Shown here: one piece after another, positions 1 through 9,104 of the stretch
Layout: each line of letters starts with the position of its first letter
Numbering within the stretch: position 1 is the stretch's first letter
Assembly (NCBI GenBank): GCA_020886235.1
Contig: AP025250.1
Span: forward strand, 62,001-126,000
Direction of reading: 5' to 3'
DNA: 64,000 nt
DNA from: Candidatus Dependentiae bacterium Noda2021
GTDB taxonomy: Bacteria; Babelota; Babeliae; Babelales; Vermiphilaceae
Position numbers and translations under genes: made by a program
The notes under the pieces: generated by a model
Seen by the model: only the letters and a program-made list of their open reading frames with translations
What the model was told of the DNA's origin: nothing
Database searches by the model: none

Positions 1-1
1 T

Positions 2-1903
2 TATGAGCTTGTTTCTAACATGGATTATGTTCCAAGTACCCCTACCTTGCTTCATTCAGGACTGGTATCACCTCAGTTGAGCTCTTGCTATTTAACGACT
101 ATTCAAGACGACTTGCATAATATTTTTAAATGCTTGGGCGATAACGCTCAATTATCTAAATGGTCAGGCGGCCTTGCAAATGACTGGTCAAATGTACGAG
201 CGACCGGTGCAATGGTTAAAAGTATTAAAACTGAAAGCCAGGGCGTTATTCCTTATCTAAAGATTGCTAATGATGTAACTGCTGCAATCAACAGAAGCGG
301 TAAGCGTCGTAGTGCTGCGGTAGTGTATTTAGAACTATGGCACTTTGATATTGAAGATTTTCTTGATTTACGTCGTAACGTGGGTGACGAGCGTCGTAGA
401 ACTCATGACATTAATACTGCGACATGGATTCCTGACTTGTTCATGAAGAGATTGCTTGAAGATGGCAATTGGACATTGTTCTCGCCAGATGAAGTACCAG
501 ACCTACACCATATCTATGGTCGCGCCTTTGAAGCACGCTATCAAGAATATGAGCAGCGTGTAAAAGATGGCAGCATGAAACTTTACAAAGTTATTAAAGC
601 TGCAGATCTTTGGCGTAAGATGTTAAGCCGTCTGTTTGAAACCGGTCATCCATGGATTACGTTTAAAGATCCAAGTAATATTCGTTCCCCGCAAGATCAT
701 GCAGGGGTTGTACACTCTTCAAACTTGTGCACAGAAATTACCTTAAATACCTCTGCAGATGAAACTGCCGTATGTAATTTAGGATCCATTAACTTAACAA
801 AGCACGTTACAGAAGATGGTCAGCTGGACGTTGAAAAACTCGCTATCAATGTGCACCGTGCAATCCGAATGCTTGATAATGTGATTGATATTAACTTTTA
901 TCCAACTATAGAAGCACGTAATGCTAACTTCCGTCACCGTCCAATTGGGCTTGGGTTAATGGGATTGCAAGATGCATTGTATAAGCTAGATATTAATTTT
1001 GACTCTCCTGAGGCATTAAAAATATCTAACAATATAATGGAAATCATTTCTTACAACGCAATACTTGCCTCTTCTATGCTTGCAAAAGAACGTGGTGCCT
1101 ACGAATCTTATAAAGGTTCTAAGTGGGATAGAGGTATTTTCCCTCAAGATACTATCACTTTGCTTGAACAAGAGCGTAATATGGCTGTAGAAGTAAATCG
1201 TACCGGTATATTGGATTGGGAACCAGTTCGCAAACATGTACGTGCGTATGGAATGCGTAATTCTAACACAATGGCTATTGCGCCTACGGCAACTATTTCT
1301 AATATTTCCGGATGCTTCCCTTGCATAGAACCTATTTACAAAAATATTTATGTAAAAGCTAATATGACTGGTGAGTTTACCGTAGTTAATAAGTACTTGG
1401 TTGAAGATCTTAAAAAGCTTGGTCTATGGGATCATGATATGCTTGAGCTTCTTAAGTACTTTGACGGTAGCGTACAAAACATTGAACGTATTCCCCAAAA
1501 ATTAAAAGATAAATACAAAGAAGTATTTGAAATTGATCCAGAATGGTTAGTTAAACTTACTGCAGAACGTGGTATTTGGATTGACCAAAGCCAGTCTCAC
1601 AACGTATTTATGAAGGGTGTATCAGGTAAAAAACTGAACGCTATTTATATTGCTGGTTGGAAAGCAGGTTTAAAAACCTTCTATTACTTAAGAACCCTTG
1701 GTGCAAGTCAGATTGAAAAATCTACACTTGATGCCAAAAAGTTTGGATATACTCAAAAACGTGAGTATACAACGGTAGAAACTAAAACAGAAACGGTAAC
1801 TGTTGAAACGCAAAGCAGCACTATAGTAGAACAAGATACTATTATTTTGTCTAATACGTCCTGCTCTATTTCAGCTGATCCAGAATGTGAAGTGTGTCAA
1901 TAA
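2..1903 (+). CDS. nrdA: Ribonucleoside-diphosphate reductase, large (alpha) subunit, 5' partial
   Basis: Class I ribonucleotide reductase catalytic subunit, which reduces NDPs to dNDPs. The frame is open to the window edge, so the N-terminus, including any ATP-cone, is missing; the first in-window Met at 20 is internal. Counting from that Met, Cys23 (in QLSSCYL) and the Cys of AVCNLGSINL correspond to the active-site disulfide pair, and SNLCTEI holds the thiyl-radical Cys with its Asn and Glu partners. The PTATISNISGCFPCIEP region and the YYLRT tyrosine pair used in radical transfer are present. The extreme C-terminus carries the redox pair CEVC, which regenerates the active site, behind a Thr/Glu/Val-rich flexible tail. 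nrdB follows 18 bases downstream, so the two form an operon. Identity is certain. Confidence 0.97.
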   Translation, partial: YELVSNMDYVPSTPTLLHSGLVSPQLSSCYLTTIQDDLHNIFKCLGDNAQLSKWSGGLANDWSNVRATGAMVKSIKTESQGVIPYLKIANDVTAAINRSGKRRSAAVVYLELWHFDIEDFLDLRRNVGDERRRTHDINTATWIPDLFMKRLLEDGNWTLFSPDEVPDLHHIYGRAFEARYQEYEQRVKDGSMKLYKVIKAADLWRKMLSRLFETGHPWITFKDPSNIRSPQDHAGVVHSSNLCTEITLNTSADETAVCNLGSINLTKHVTEDGQLDVEKLAINVHRAIRMLDNVIDINFYPTIEARNANFRHRPIGLGLMGLQDALYKLDINFDSPEALKISNNIMEIISYNAILASSMLAKERGAYESYKGSKWDRGIFPQDTITLLEQERNMAVEVNRTGILDWEPVRKHVRAYGMRNSNTMAIAPTATISNISGCFPCIEPIYKNIYVKANMTGEFTVVNKYLVEDLKKLGLWDHDMLELLKYFDGSVQNIERIPQKLKDKYKEVFEIDPEWLVKLTAERGIWIDQSQSHNVFMKGVSGKKLNAIYIAGWKAGLKTFYYLRTLGASQIEKSTLDAKKFGYTQKREYTTVETKTETVTVETQSSTIVEQDTIILSNTSCSISADPECEVCQ

Positions 1904-1921
1904 AAAAACGAAAGGGCTATT

Positions 1922-2932
1922 ATGTCACAACAAAAACGAGGCATAATTAATAACTCTGCGGTAGATCCTAACAAGATTTTACCTATGAAATATTTATGGG
2001 CACGCCAACATTATAAAGATGGCGTTGCAAACAATTGGGCACCTGAAGAAGTTTCCATGCAAAAAGATGTTGAGCAATGGAAATCTTTGACCGCGCTCAA
2101 TGAAACAGAACGTCGCATGATTATTTATAATCTCGGGTTCTTTTCAACGGCAGAATCATTAACCGCAAATAATTTAGTATTGGCTGTTTATAAACATGTT
2201 ACTAATCCAGAATGCCGCCAATATTTATTACGCCAAGCATTTGAAGAAGCGATTCACACCGATACGTTTATTTACTGTTGCGATACCTTAGGTTTAAATC
2301 CTGATGATATTTACAACATGTATGAAACAATTCCTTCAATTAAAGATAAAGATGATTTTGTAGTAAATCTTACCAAATCATTATTTGATCCTAATTTTAC
2401 CACTGAAGGAACCGCCAACGTTCAACGCTTCTTGCGTGATTTGATCGGCTTTTATGTCATCATGGAAGGAATATTCTTCTATGCTGGCTTTGCTATGATG
2501 CTTGCTCTAAAGCGCCAAAATAAAATGGTTGGTATTGGTGAGCAGTTTGAATACATCATGCGTGATGAAAGTCTTCATTTAGCGTTTGGATGTGACTTAA
2601 TTAATACTATTAAGGCAGAAAATCCAGAGGTTTGGACTACTGAGTTCCAAGAAGAAATTATGGATTTAATTAAACAAGCGGTAGTTCTTGAAAAGCAATA
2701 TGCATTTGATGCGTGCCCTCAAGGACTTCTTGGTATCAATGCGCAGCAATTTTCTGAATATGTTGAGCATATTACCGATCGCCGTTTAGAGCGAATTGAT
2801 TTGCCAAAAATATATGGAACACAAAATCCATTCCCTTGGATGTCTCAATCAACCGATCTTTCTAAAGAAAAGAACTTCTTTGAAACACGAGTTACTGAGT
2901 ATCAATCAGGTGGCGCCCTTGAGTGGGAATAA
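1922..2932 (+). CDS. nrdB: Ribonucleotide reductase small (beta) subunit, class Ic-like (no radical tyrosine)
   Basis: R2 subunit, 336 residues, which houses the dimetal cofactor that starts the radical for NrdA. Metal ligands can be placed at Glu78 (FFSTAESL), Glu109 and His112 (EEAIHTDTF), Glu182 (MEGIFF), Glu216 and His219 (RDESLHL). The position of the E. coli radical Tyr122, four residues after the first ligand His, is Phe116 here. The first carboxylate ligand is Glu instead of the usual Asp. Both changes are the known signature of the Chlamydia trachomatis class Ic R2, which uses a Mn/Fe cofactor instead of a tyrosyl radical. The start follows a GAAAGGG ribosome site. Subunit identity is certain; the metal content is inferred from the residues. 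Confidence 0.96.
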   Translation: MSQQKRGIINNSAVDPNKILPMKYLWARQHYKDGVANNWAPEEVSMQKDVEQWKSLTALNETERRMIIYNLGFFSTAESLTANNLVLAVYKHVTNPECRQYLLRQAFEEAIHTDTFIYCCDTLGLNPDDIYNMYETIPSIKDKDDFVVNLTKSLFDPNFTTEGTANVQRFLRDLIGFYVIMEGIFFYAGFAMMLALKRQNKMVGIGEQFEYIMRDESLHLAFGCDLINTIKAENPEVWTTEFQEEIMDLIKQAVVLEKQYAFDACPQGLLGINAQQFSEYVEHITDRRLERIDLPKIYGTQNPFPWMSQSTDLSKEKNFFETRVTEYQSGGALEWE

Positions 2933-2940
2933 TCTATACG

Positions 2941-2971
2941 GTGGCAGGATGAAAGTCCTGCCACTTTTTTT
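2941..2971 (+). terminator. Rho-independent terminator of nrdAB
   Basis: Nine-base perfect stem (GTGGCAGGA / TCCTGCCAC) with a six-base loop, followed by seven T residues, directly after nrdB. The next gene starts 13 bases downstream, so that gene must rely on readthrough or on a promoter inside nrdB. Confidence 0.9.
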
Positions 2972-2983
2972 AGGAGCGTAGTA

Positions 2984-3442
2984 ATGAAAATAATATATGT
3001 GTTGTTATTAGCGGTGCCACGTGTCGTACAAGCGTGTGAATCAAATGCTCATAAAATACATCTTAGTTTTGTAAACAACAGTAGCCACGCGGTAACAGTT
3101 GAGCCCCTTAGTAAAAATTTTTTGTTGTCTATTGCTCCAAAAACCAAACATGTAAGTGTAATGTATGCACAGCAAGGACCAAAAAGCTCTCAATTAGATC
3201 TTGAGTTTACTGGTGCAGGAATTATAGGAGCATTTTTTTTCTGGAAAAGAACAGAAATTAAAAATCAGCAAGAAAAGATAGAGCAAGTTCTCAAGTGTAA
3301 TCTTAAAGATTCTGATAGATTGCCAGTTAATGTTCCGTTAACGAAAAAATTAAAAGACATACGAGCCTGTACCCAGGCTGGTCATTATTTAACAATAACA
3401 TTTGAAAATAATACCATTCCTACACTTTCAAGAAATAATTAG
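2984..3442 (+). CDS. Exported protein of unknown function
   Basis: 152 residues, family not recognised. The N-terminus (MKIIYVLLLAVPRVVQAC) is a signal peptide, with cleavage likely after VQA and a Cys right behind it. The mature part is a beta-rich, Lys-rich domain with a short hydrophobic stretch (AGIIGAFFFW) near residues 84-93. A GGAGCG ribosome site lies 7 bases before the ATG. The gene meets the ankyrin gene tail to tail with 9 bases between. Probably a periplasmic or secreted protein; no function is proposed. Confidence 0.75.
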   Translation: MKIIYVLLLAVPRVVQACESNAHKIHLSFVNNSSHAVTVEPLSKNFLLSIAPKTKHVSVMYAQQGPKSSQLDLEFTGAGIIGAFFFWKRTEIKNQQEKIEQVLKCNLKDSDRLPVNVPLTKKLKDIRACTQAGHYLTITFENNTIPTLSRNN

Positions 3443-3451
3443 TTTCCCTAT

Positions 3452-4747
3452 TTAAAGAGTTTTGTTACTACTCAGTTTTTTACGTAATTCATATTCTTTT
3501 GCATAACCCGCACGCTGAGCATAAAATTCTGGGGTTATGGTGCGATGTACGAGCTCTAACAGATAGTTAACATACTTATTTTCTGACTCGGGAATTGAAG
3601 ATATCATTTTTACCCATTCAACTCGTTGAGCTTCGCATTGATAATCAATTGCATTTATCATCAATTCAGTAATGCGCTCATTATGTTTTTTTGATGCAGT
3701 TAATTTTCGTAGTATTTTTTCAAGTTGCCGAAAGCGTGTAATATGAAATTTAGCTGACAGAACAGCAATACTAATAATATGGGACTTAGAATTATGTTCT
3801 TTGTCGGTGGCGAATTTAAACAATATTTGTGCGCATTGGTGTTCGAATTCAAAATTTTTTGAGGGGTGATTTTGCTTTAATTTTTTTTTCTTCACATAAT
3901 AATCAATGACTTTTTCGCTAATAATTTGCTTTGCGTATTCGTTAAGAATTGGCAACCGTAGTGAAATCAGTTCCGGGTCATGGCAAACATCCAAGGGCAA
4001 TTGTGCAGAGCCTATGATACTTGCAATTTTAGCATCAGTCCCATTTTCACACATGAGGCTTAAGACTGATTGTTGGTCACTATTTGTTATTGCAAGGTTT
4101 GCGCCTATGTTGAGATACGTGATCAACAGTTCACTATCCCAAACCGGTTGAGATACGATGAGGTGACACGGTGTTTGTCCTATTGCATTTTGAGCATTAA
4201 CGTTTCCACCAGCACGGTGTAAATAATGAGAAATGTTATCTTTTAAGCCAGTGTGTATTCCTTCAACGAGTACATCACCAAAATCATCTTCCGGGTCAGG
4301 CACATTTTTGATGCGCGTAAGTTCATGAAAGGGTGTTTCATCTATATTGTCAACACAATTAGGATTTGCGCCCTGCTCAAGCAAGAATACGATAATATCT
4401 TCATTTAAATAGGTTGCTGCAACTGCCAAGGGTGTTTTGCTTTGCTTGTTTTTTTGTTCAAGCAGATGGTGCAATAGATTTTCATTTTCTTGATTATCTT
4501 TAATATTCTCAAGTAATAGTCGGGCAACTTTTATTTTTTTTACCACATGAAGACAGTTTTCTCCATTATAGTTGGTTGTTTGTATATCTGCACCGTGATC
4601 AAGCAGTTTTTGTACGGTTTTACGTTTTGTTTGAGTGCAGGCTTTTAAAAAAGGTTCATTATAATCTTTGAGTACTGGCGTTTTTTCCATTGTGTAATTG
4701 TTACTTATGTAACTAATTACACATCCGACGATTATCCATTGCTTCAT
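3452..4747 (-). CDS. Ankyrin-repeat protein with N-terminal hydrophobic leader
   Basis: 431 residues. A weak signal-peptide-like leader (MKQWIIVGCVISYISNNYT) precedes about five ankyrin repeats between residues 28 and 260. These show the typical pattern: LLDHGADIQTTNYNGENCLH, VFLLEQGANPNCVDNIDETP, AGGNVNAQNAIGQTPCH and LNIGANLAITNSDQQSVLSL. The C-terminal 170 residues are helical, charged and unrelated to ankyrin. The start overlaps the 3' end of the UDP-glucose dehydrogenase gene by 35 bases and has only a weak ribosome site, so translational coupling is likely. A later Met at residue 20 would remove the leader. Ankyrin proteins of intracellular bacteria often bind host proteins; that role is an inference here. 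Confidence 0.85.
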   Translation of the reverse strand: MKQWIIVGCVISYISNNYTMEKTPVLKDYNEPFLKACTQTKRKTVQKLLDHGADIQTTNYNGENCLHVVKKIKVARLLLENIKDNQENENLLHHLLEQKNKQSKTPLAVAATYLNEDIIVFLLEQGANPNCVDNIDETPFHELTRIKNVPDPEDDFGDVLVEGIHTGLKDNISHYLHRAGGNVNAQNAIGQTPCHLIVSQPVWDSELLITYLNIGANLAITNSDQQSVLSLMCENGTDAKIASIIGSAQLPLDVCHDPELISLRLPILNEYAKQIISEKVIDYYVKKKKLKQNHPSKNFEFEHQCAQILFKFATDKEHNSKSHIISIAVLSAKFHITRFRQLEKILRKLTASKKHNERITELMINAIDYQCEAQRVEWVKMISSIPESENKYVNYLLELVHRTITPEFYAQRAGYAKEYELRKKLSSNKTL

Positions 4748-6125
4748 ATTTTTTGCCCATTTTGCCTACAATAATTTTTTTGGTTTCTAACTTTGAGCAA
4801 TCTATAATATTACATGCATCAATAATAATAAGGTCATGCGCAGAGCTTTTTTTACTTATGTTTTCTAATTGTTTAAATTCTGGCCAATCAGTCATAATTA
4901 TAATTGCATCGGTTTGATCTATAGCGTCTTCTAAACAATTACAATAATCAATACGGGGAAATAGTTGCTTCATATTAGTATTTGCAACCGGATCGTAAGC
5001 TTTAATGTGCGCGCCCTGTTGTAACAGGAGGTCTATGGTAGTAATAGCACAGGAGTTTCTGACATCATTGGTGCCGGCTTTAAATGCCAAACCGAGCACG
5101 GTAACACTTTTGTTATGGAGATTGGGCATAAAATCTAATAATTTTTTTACTGGTTTTTTGCGTTGTTCTTCATTCGTCAACAAACACGCTGATAATGTTG
5201 GTAAGGACACGCCCCATTTTTTTGCATTATGTAACAAGGCATTACAATCTTTAGGAAAGCAGGAGCCGCCAAAACCAGCACCATGTTTTAAAAAGTAAGG
5301 CCCAATGCGCTTATCTAGTCCCATTGCATGTGACACCGCGCAAATGTCCGCGCCTGTCTGCTCACATAAATTTGCTATTTCATTTATGAAGCTGATTTTT
5401 ACTGCTAAAAATGAATTAGATGCATACTTTATGGTCTCAGCAGTTGCTGGGTCAACGATAGTGCATGGAGTATTGCTCGTGAGTAATGGCTCATACAGTG
5501 ATTTAATTTGTTGCGCAGCTTGGTATGATCGCGAGCCTATAACAATACGATCAGGATGTAAAAAATCTTGAACGGCGCTGCCCTCGCGCAGAAATTCAGG
5601 ATTCATAACAAGACTAAATGCATGTTTCTCAACACCCCATGACATGAGCAACTGTTGAACATAATCAGTTGTGCCAATGGGAACCGTGCTTTTTATGCAT
5701 AACACTTTGTGTTTAGTAAGAGTCGGCGCAATCGTTTGGAGTGCTGACTCAAGATAGGCCATGTTTGCCGTGCCATCGCTTTGCATGGGTGTATCGACGG
5801 CGATAAAAATAATATCTGCTTGTTGTGCTGCATTGGCTGAGTCATGAGTGAATTGTAATTGGTTTTTTAAAACTGACTCATCTAAAAGCTCTTTAAGACC
5901 AGGTTCGTACATTAATACTACACCATTGTTTAAAGCATTAATTTTTTCTTGATCAATATCAGCACAAATAACGTTATTACCTAAATGCGCAAGACATGTT
6001 CCGGTGACAAGACCTACGTAGCCAGTACCAATAACAGCAATAACGGGTTTATTTATGGTACACCCAACATTGCAAAATAAGATGACGCTTAATATTGCGT
6101 ACGCAGCATTAGTACTTTTTATCAT
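4713..6125 (-). CDS. ugd: UDP-glucose 6-dehydrogenase with an N-terminal signal peptide
   Basis: 470 residues. Oxidises UDP-glucose to UDP-glucuronate with two NAD+. The nucleotide-binding GTGYVGLVTG lies at residues 33-42, MNPEFLREGSAV at 174-185, the catalytic Cys289 in GAGFGGSCFPKD, and the C-terminal LGLAFKAGTNDVRNS motif is intact, so the enzyme looks active. Unusually, about 25 residues precede the Rossmann strand and form a signal peptide (AAYAILSVILFCNVGC). No internal Met could give the normal cytosolic N-terminus, and a GAGGGGG ribosome site precedes this ATG. The Cys at 22 does not make a canonical lipobox. The ankyrin gene overlaps its end. Family identity is very secure; location outside the cytoplasm is inferred. 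Confidence 0.95.
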   Translation of the reverse strand: MIKSTNAAYAILSVILFCNVGCTINKPVIAVIGTGYVGLVTGTCLAHLGNNVICADIDQEKINALNNGVVLMYEPGLKELLDESVLKNQLQFTHDSANAAQQADIIFIAVDTPMQSDGTANMAYLESALQTIAPTLTKHKVLCIKSTVPIGTTDYVQQLLMSWGVEKHAFSLVMNPEFLREGSAVQDFLHPDRIVIGSRSYQAAQQIKSLYEPLLTSNTPCTIVDPATAETIKYASNSFLAVKISFINEIANLCEQTGADICAVSHAMGLDKRIGPYFLKHGAGFGGSCFPKDCNALLHNAKKWGVSLPTLSACLLTNEEQRKKPVKKLLDFMPNLHNKSVTVLGLAFKAGTNDVRNSCAITTIDLLLQQGAHIKAYDPVANTNMKQLFPRIDYCNCLEDAIDQTDAIIIMTDWPEFKQLENISKKSSAHDLIIIDACNIIDCSKLETKKIIVGKMGKKYEAMDNRRMCN

Positions 6126-6272
6126 ATATTCCCCCTCTGCTTGGTAGTATAGCCTATTGATTTTATTGACTTCTAGAAATTTCTTGGACTTGATTTATAG
6201 TGCAATTTTTATTGCAGGGAATTAAATTTTTTTATTATGGTGATTCTAAGCGTATATTCAAATGAGAAAGCC

Positions 6273-7103
6273 ATGAATGTGTATAAATTAGTTATCGTGC
6301 TTATACTTATTTTAGGTGGTTTGCAATCCAATGCAGATCAAAGTAAAACATTTAAAATTATCACTGCGTCATACAATAACAGTGAATGGTACCAAAAAAA
6401 CCTACTTTCTTTGTTTGTACAGAATTACCGTAACTGGCATTTAATCTATATTGATGACTGCTCAACTGATGGCACGGCGCAGTTGGTGGAAGATTTTGTC
6501 AAAGAACATGCCATGGACCATTATGTTACTATTGTTAAAAATAAAGAAAGACGGGGGCACTTAGCAAATCAGTACGACGCTATTCATGCATGCAATAAAG
6601 ATGAAATTATTGTGATTTTAGACGGAGATGATTGGTTTGCGCATGATGGTGTGCTGTCTTATTTAAACACCATCTATCAAGATCCAGACGTCTGGCTCAC
6701 CTATGGCCAGTTTTGGTATTGGAAGCGAAATAAAAAAGGGATTTGCAAACCATTGCCGCAGGATATCTTACGCCACGGTAAGGTGAGAACACACAGACCA
6801 TTTACAACATCACATGTAAGAACTTTTTATGCGGGGTTATATCAGGGCATAGATCTTCAAGATTTGTGCTACCAAAATGATCTTTTACCGATGTGCGTTG
6901 ACGTGGCAACGATGATGCCCATGATAGAAATGGCAGGAACACGCATACGATATATTGATGATATTTTGTATATTTATAACGATTCAAATCGATTATCTTT
7001 TTTTCACGATCGCCGCAAACAACAAGAAGAGATTGAATCATTCATCAGACAAAAACCAGCATATCACCCGTTACACGCCGCACCATGGGCACAAGGAAGT
7101 TAA
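6273..7103 (+). CDS. Family 2 glycosyltransferase with signal peptide (first of a tandem pair)
   Basis: About 276 residues from the preferred start. A GT-A (GT2) fold is shown by the ITASYNNSEWY start, YIDDCSTDGT (sugar-nucleotide-binding Asp pair) and the DXD-type VILDGDDW. Upstream in-frame ATG 6237 would add twelve residues; 6273 is chosen because it starts a clean signal peptide (MNVYKLVIVLILILGGLQ). The ribosome site is weak for either start. The next gene is a close paralog starting two bases after this stop, so the pair arose by tandem duplication. GT2 enzymes normally work on the cytoplasmic side, so the leader is odd. Donor and acceptor cannot be read from the sequence. Confidence 0.88.
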   Translation: MNVYKLVIVLILILGGLQSNADQSKTFKIITASYNNSEWYQKNLLSLFVQNYRNWHLIYIDDCSTDGTAQLVEDFVKEHAMDHYVTIVKNKERRGHLANQYDAIHACNKDEIIVILDGDDWFAHDGVLSYLNTIYQDPDVWLTYGQFWYWKRNKKGICKPLPQDILRHGKVRTHRPFTTSHVRTFYAGLYQGIDLQDLCYQNDLLPMCVDVATMMPMIEMAGTRIRYIDDILYIYNDSNRLSFFHDRRKQQEEIESFIRQKPAYHPLHAAPWAQGS

Positions 7104-7105
7104 AC

Positions 7106-8566
7106 ATGAAAACAGTAGGCTTTTTGTATGTTAAAGCGCTGATAGTTTCTTTATTGTGTATATTTTCTGATGCCCTATGTGATCATGATGAAAAACGGTT
7201 TGCCATCGTTATTACTTCGTATAATAATGCCGAGTGGTATAAAGCTAATCTAGACTCGGTTTTTAACCAAGAATACAGCAACTATCGGATTATTTACGTT
7301 GATGATGCATCAGATGATGGCACGGGCGAGCTGGTAGAAAAATATATCATAGAAAGTGGGCAACAGCATCGGTGTACCCTCATTAAAAACAAGTACCGAG
7401 TGCGTGCGCTTGCCAACATATACAATGCGGTGCACCTGTGTGATGATGAAGAGATTGTTTTTAATTTTGATGGAGATGACTGGTTGGCTCACAATCAGGT
7501 ATTTGCCCTGATAAATCAATTGTATCAAGATCCCCAGGTATGGATTACCTATGGTCAATTTAAAAATTGGCCTACAGAGCAAATGGGCTATTGCAAACCG
7601 TTGCCAGACGAAGTGGTGCAAAAGCAACTATACCGCCAAAAATGGTGGGCACCTGGGCAGTTAAGAACATTTTATGCCTGGTTGTTTAAAAAAATTCATC
7701 TTAAAGATCTTTTATTTGAGGGGCCGTATTTTCAAGGGCAATTTTTTCCTGCTAATGCCGATCTTGCAATTTATTATCCTATGATGGAAATGGCTGGACA
7801 CCGTCATAAATTTATTTCTGAAGTAATTTATATTCGTAACGTACAAACTCCGATTAATGATTTTAAAGCAAATAAAGATGTACAAGTACTGGGGAGTGCG
7901 CTCATACGGGCAAAGAAAAAATATCCCTTGCTTCCCTTGAATTATGAACATTGCAAGAGTAATCCTGATGAGGATAAAGCAGATATCGTTATAGTTGCTG
8001 ATAATGGGCCACTAGCTATTGACACAGTGATCAAATCAATAAAAAATTTGGTTATTAATTATCAAACCATCCACGTCATTACTAACAATACTCATCCGTA
8101 TGATCAGTATAAACATATGCCCGGATTGAAAATCCACTCCTTTAATGATTGGAGCAATCTGTGTTCAGACTTATCTGAGTATGTGCTGCTACTGAGCGAC
8201 TCTATGATCGTTGGAAAATGTCTAAATCTATCTGATTGTATACGTGAGGTAAAACGAACATATGCACATGGTTTTTATTTGGCCCATGATCAACACAATA
8301 CCATATCGTACATAAGTGGCACACCCCAGCCTATTCCTGTTCTTAATAGGTTAAGCAAAGATGTGTATGCCTGGGCATTTCATTATGCAACACGTGGTGA
8401 CTGGAGAGAGCCTTTCGGGCTTGGTATGCTAGCCAAAAAACACCATTGTTTACAATTTTTATTAAGCTTTCATAATAAAGAGGCAATAGAAGATACTCCC
8501 GACGTTGATTCGGTAGGATTGTGTTATCATCATCCTAAAATAGTTTTTGCAGTAACAAAAAAATAA
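7106..8566 (+). CDS. Family 2 glycosyltransferase with signal peptide and extra C-terminal domain
   Basis: 486 residues from ATG 7106, chosen because AAGGAAG lies 6 bases upstream; an ATG at 7085 overlaps the previous gene. Signal peptide MKTVGFLYVKALIVSLLCIF, then a GT2 domain to about residue 260 with ITSYNNAEWY, YVDDASDDGT and NFDGDDW, closely matching the preceding gene. A second region, about residues 290-480, starts with DIVIVADNGPLAIDTVIKSI and looks like another nucleotide-sugar-type alpha/beta domain, but lacks a clear DXD. It may be a second, degenerate or divergent transferase. The family of the first domain is secure; substrate unknown. Confidence 0.88.
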   Translation: MKTVGFLYVKALIVSLLCIFSDALCDHDEKRFAIVITSYNNAEWYKANLDSVFNQEYSNYRIIYVDDASDDGTGELVEKYIIESGQQHRCTLIKNKYRVRALANIYNAVHLCDDEEIVFNFDGDDWLAHNQVFALINQLYQDPQVWITYGQFKNWPTEQMGYCKPLPDEVVQKQLYRQKWWAPGQLRTFYAWLFKKIHLKDLLFEGPYFQGQFFPANADLAIYYPMMEMAGHRHKFISEVIYIRNVQTPINDFKANKDVQVLGSALIRAKKKYPLLPLNYEHCKSNPDEDKADIVIVADNGPLAIDTVIKSIKNLVINYQTIHVITNNTHPYDQYKHMPGLKIHSFNDWSNLCSDLSEYVLLLSDSMIVGKCLNLSDCIREVKRTYAHGFYLAHDQHNTISYISGTPQPIPVLNRLSKDVYAWAFHYATRGDWREPFGLGMLAKKHHCLQFLLSFHNKEAIEDTPDVDSVGLCYHHPKIVFAVTKK

Positions 8567-8633
8567 ATTTGATAGTAATCAGCTGTGCAATGTCTAGTGC
8601 AGTCTTTGTTAATTCAGTATAATTTTTAACTTC

Positions 8634-9083
8634 ATGAGATTGTCTATGGACCTATTTTTTATAGTTTTTACGTTATTGAGCTGTCAATCATATGCATCTA
8701 TGAGTCCACGTTTGACATCAACAAGCATTAAATGTGAGCCCATTATTAAATTTGATCAATGGGATTCTGATGAAAGTGATATATTGATCGCGCTGCAGCA
8801 AACAAATGCGTGTACCCAACAGCTGTACACTCTGCCTAATGCGCACATTATTAACAAAGAATTATCCAAAGTTGATGATTTTAAAGATCTGCTCTCTATT
8901 ACCCATCTTGATGCCGTCATTGGTAGTAAAATGTTAACCAAGCAAGAGATAAAAGAATATGTTTATTCAGCTGTTGATAAATGGAGTGATTATCGTCGCA
9001 ATATAATGCTCAAGATGTTTACTGAACAGATAGTTGACAGTGTTGTTAATAACATATTAACTATAACGCCAAAAAACGTTTAG
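8634..9083 (+). CDS. Exported protein of unknown function
   Basis: 149 residues, not recognised. Signal peptide MRLSMDLFFIVFTLLSCQSYA; ATG 8646 would give a version without the basic n-region and is less likely. The mature part is acidic and helical, with two Cys (in IKCEP and NACTQQ). A TATAAT element at 8618-8623 lies just upstream, but its leader to ATG 8634 would be very short. The LRR gene follows after 21 bases, so co-transcription is plausible. Confidence 0.7.
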   Translation: MRLSMDLFFIVFTLLSCQSYASMSPRLTSTSIKCEPIIKFDQWDSDESDILIALQQTNACTQQLYTLPNAHIINKELSKVDDFKDLLSITHLDAVIGSKMLTKQEIKEYVYSAVDKWSDYRRNIMLKMFTEQIVDSVVNNILTITPKNV

Positions 9084-9104
9084 TGTTCACCTGAAAGGTA
9101 TGGT

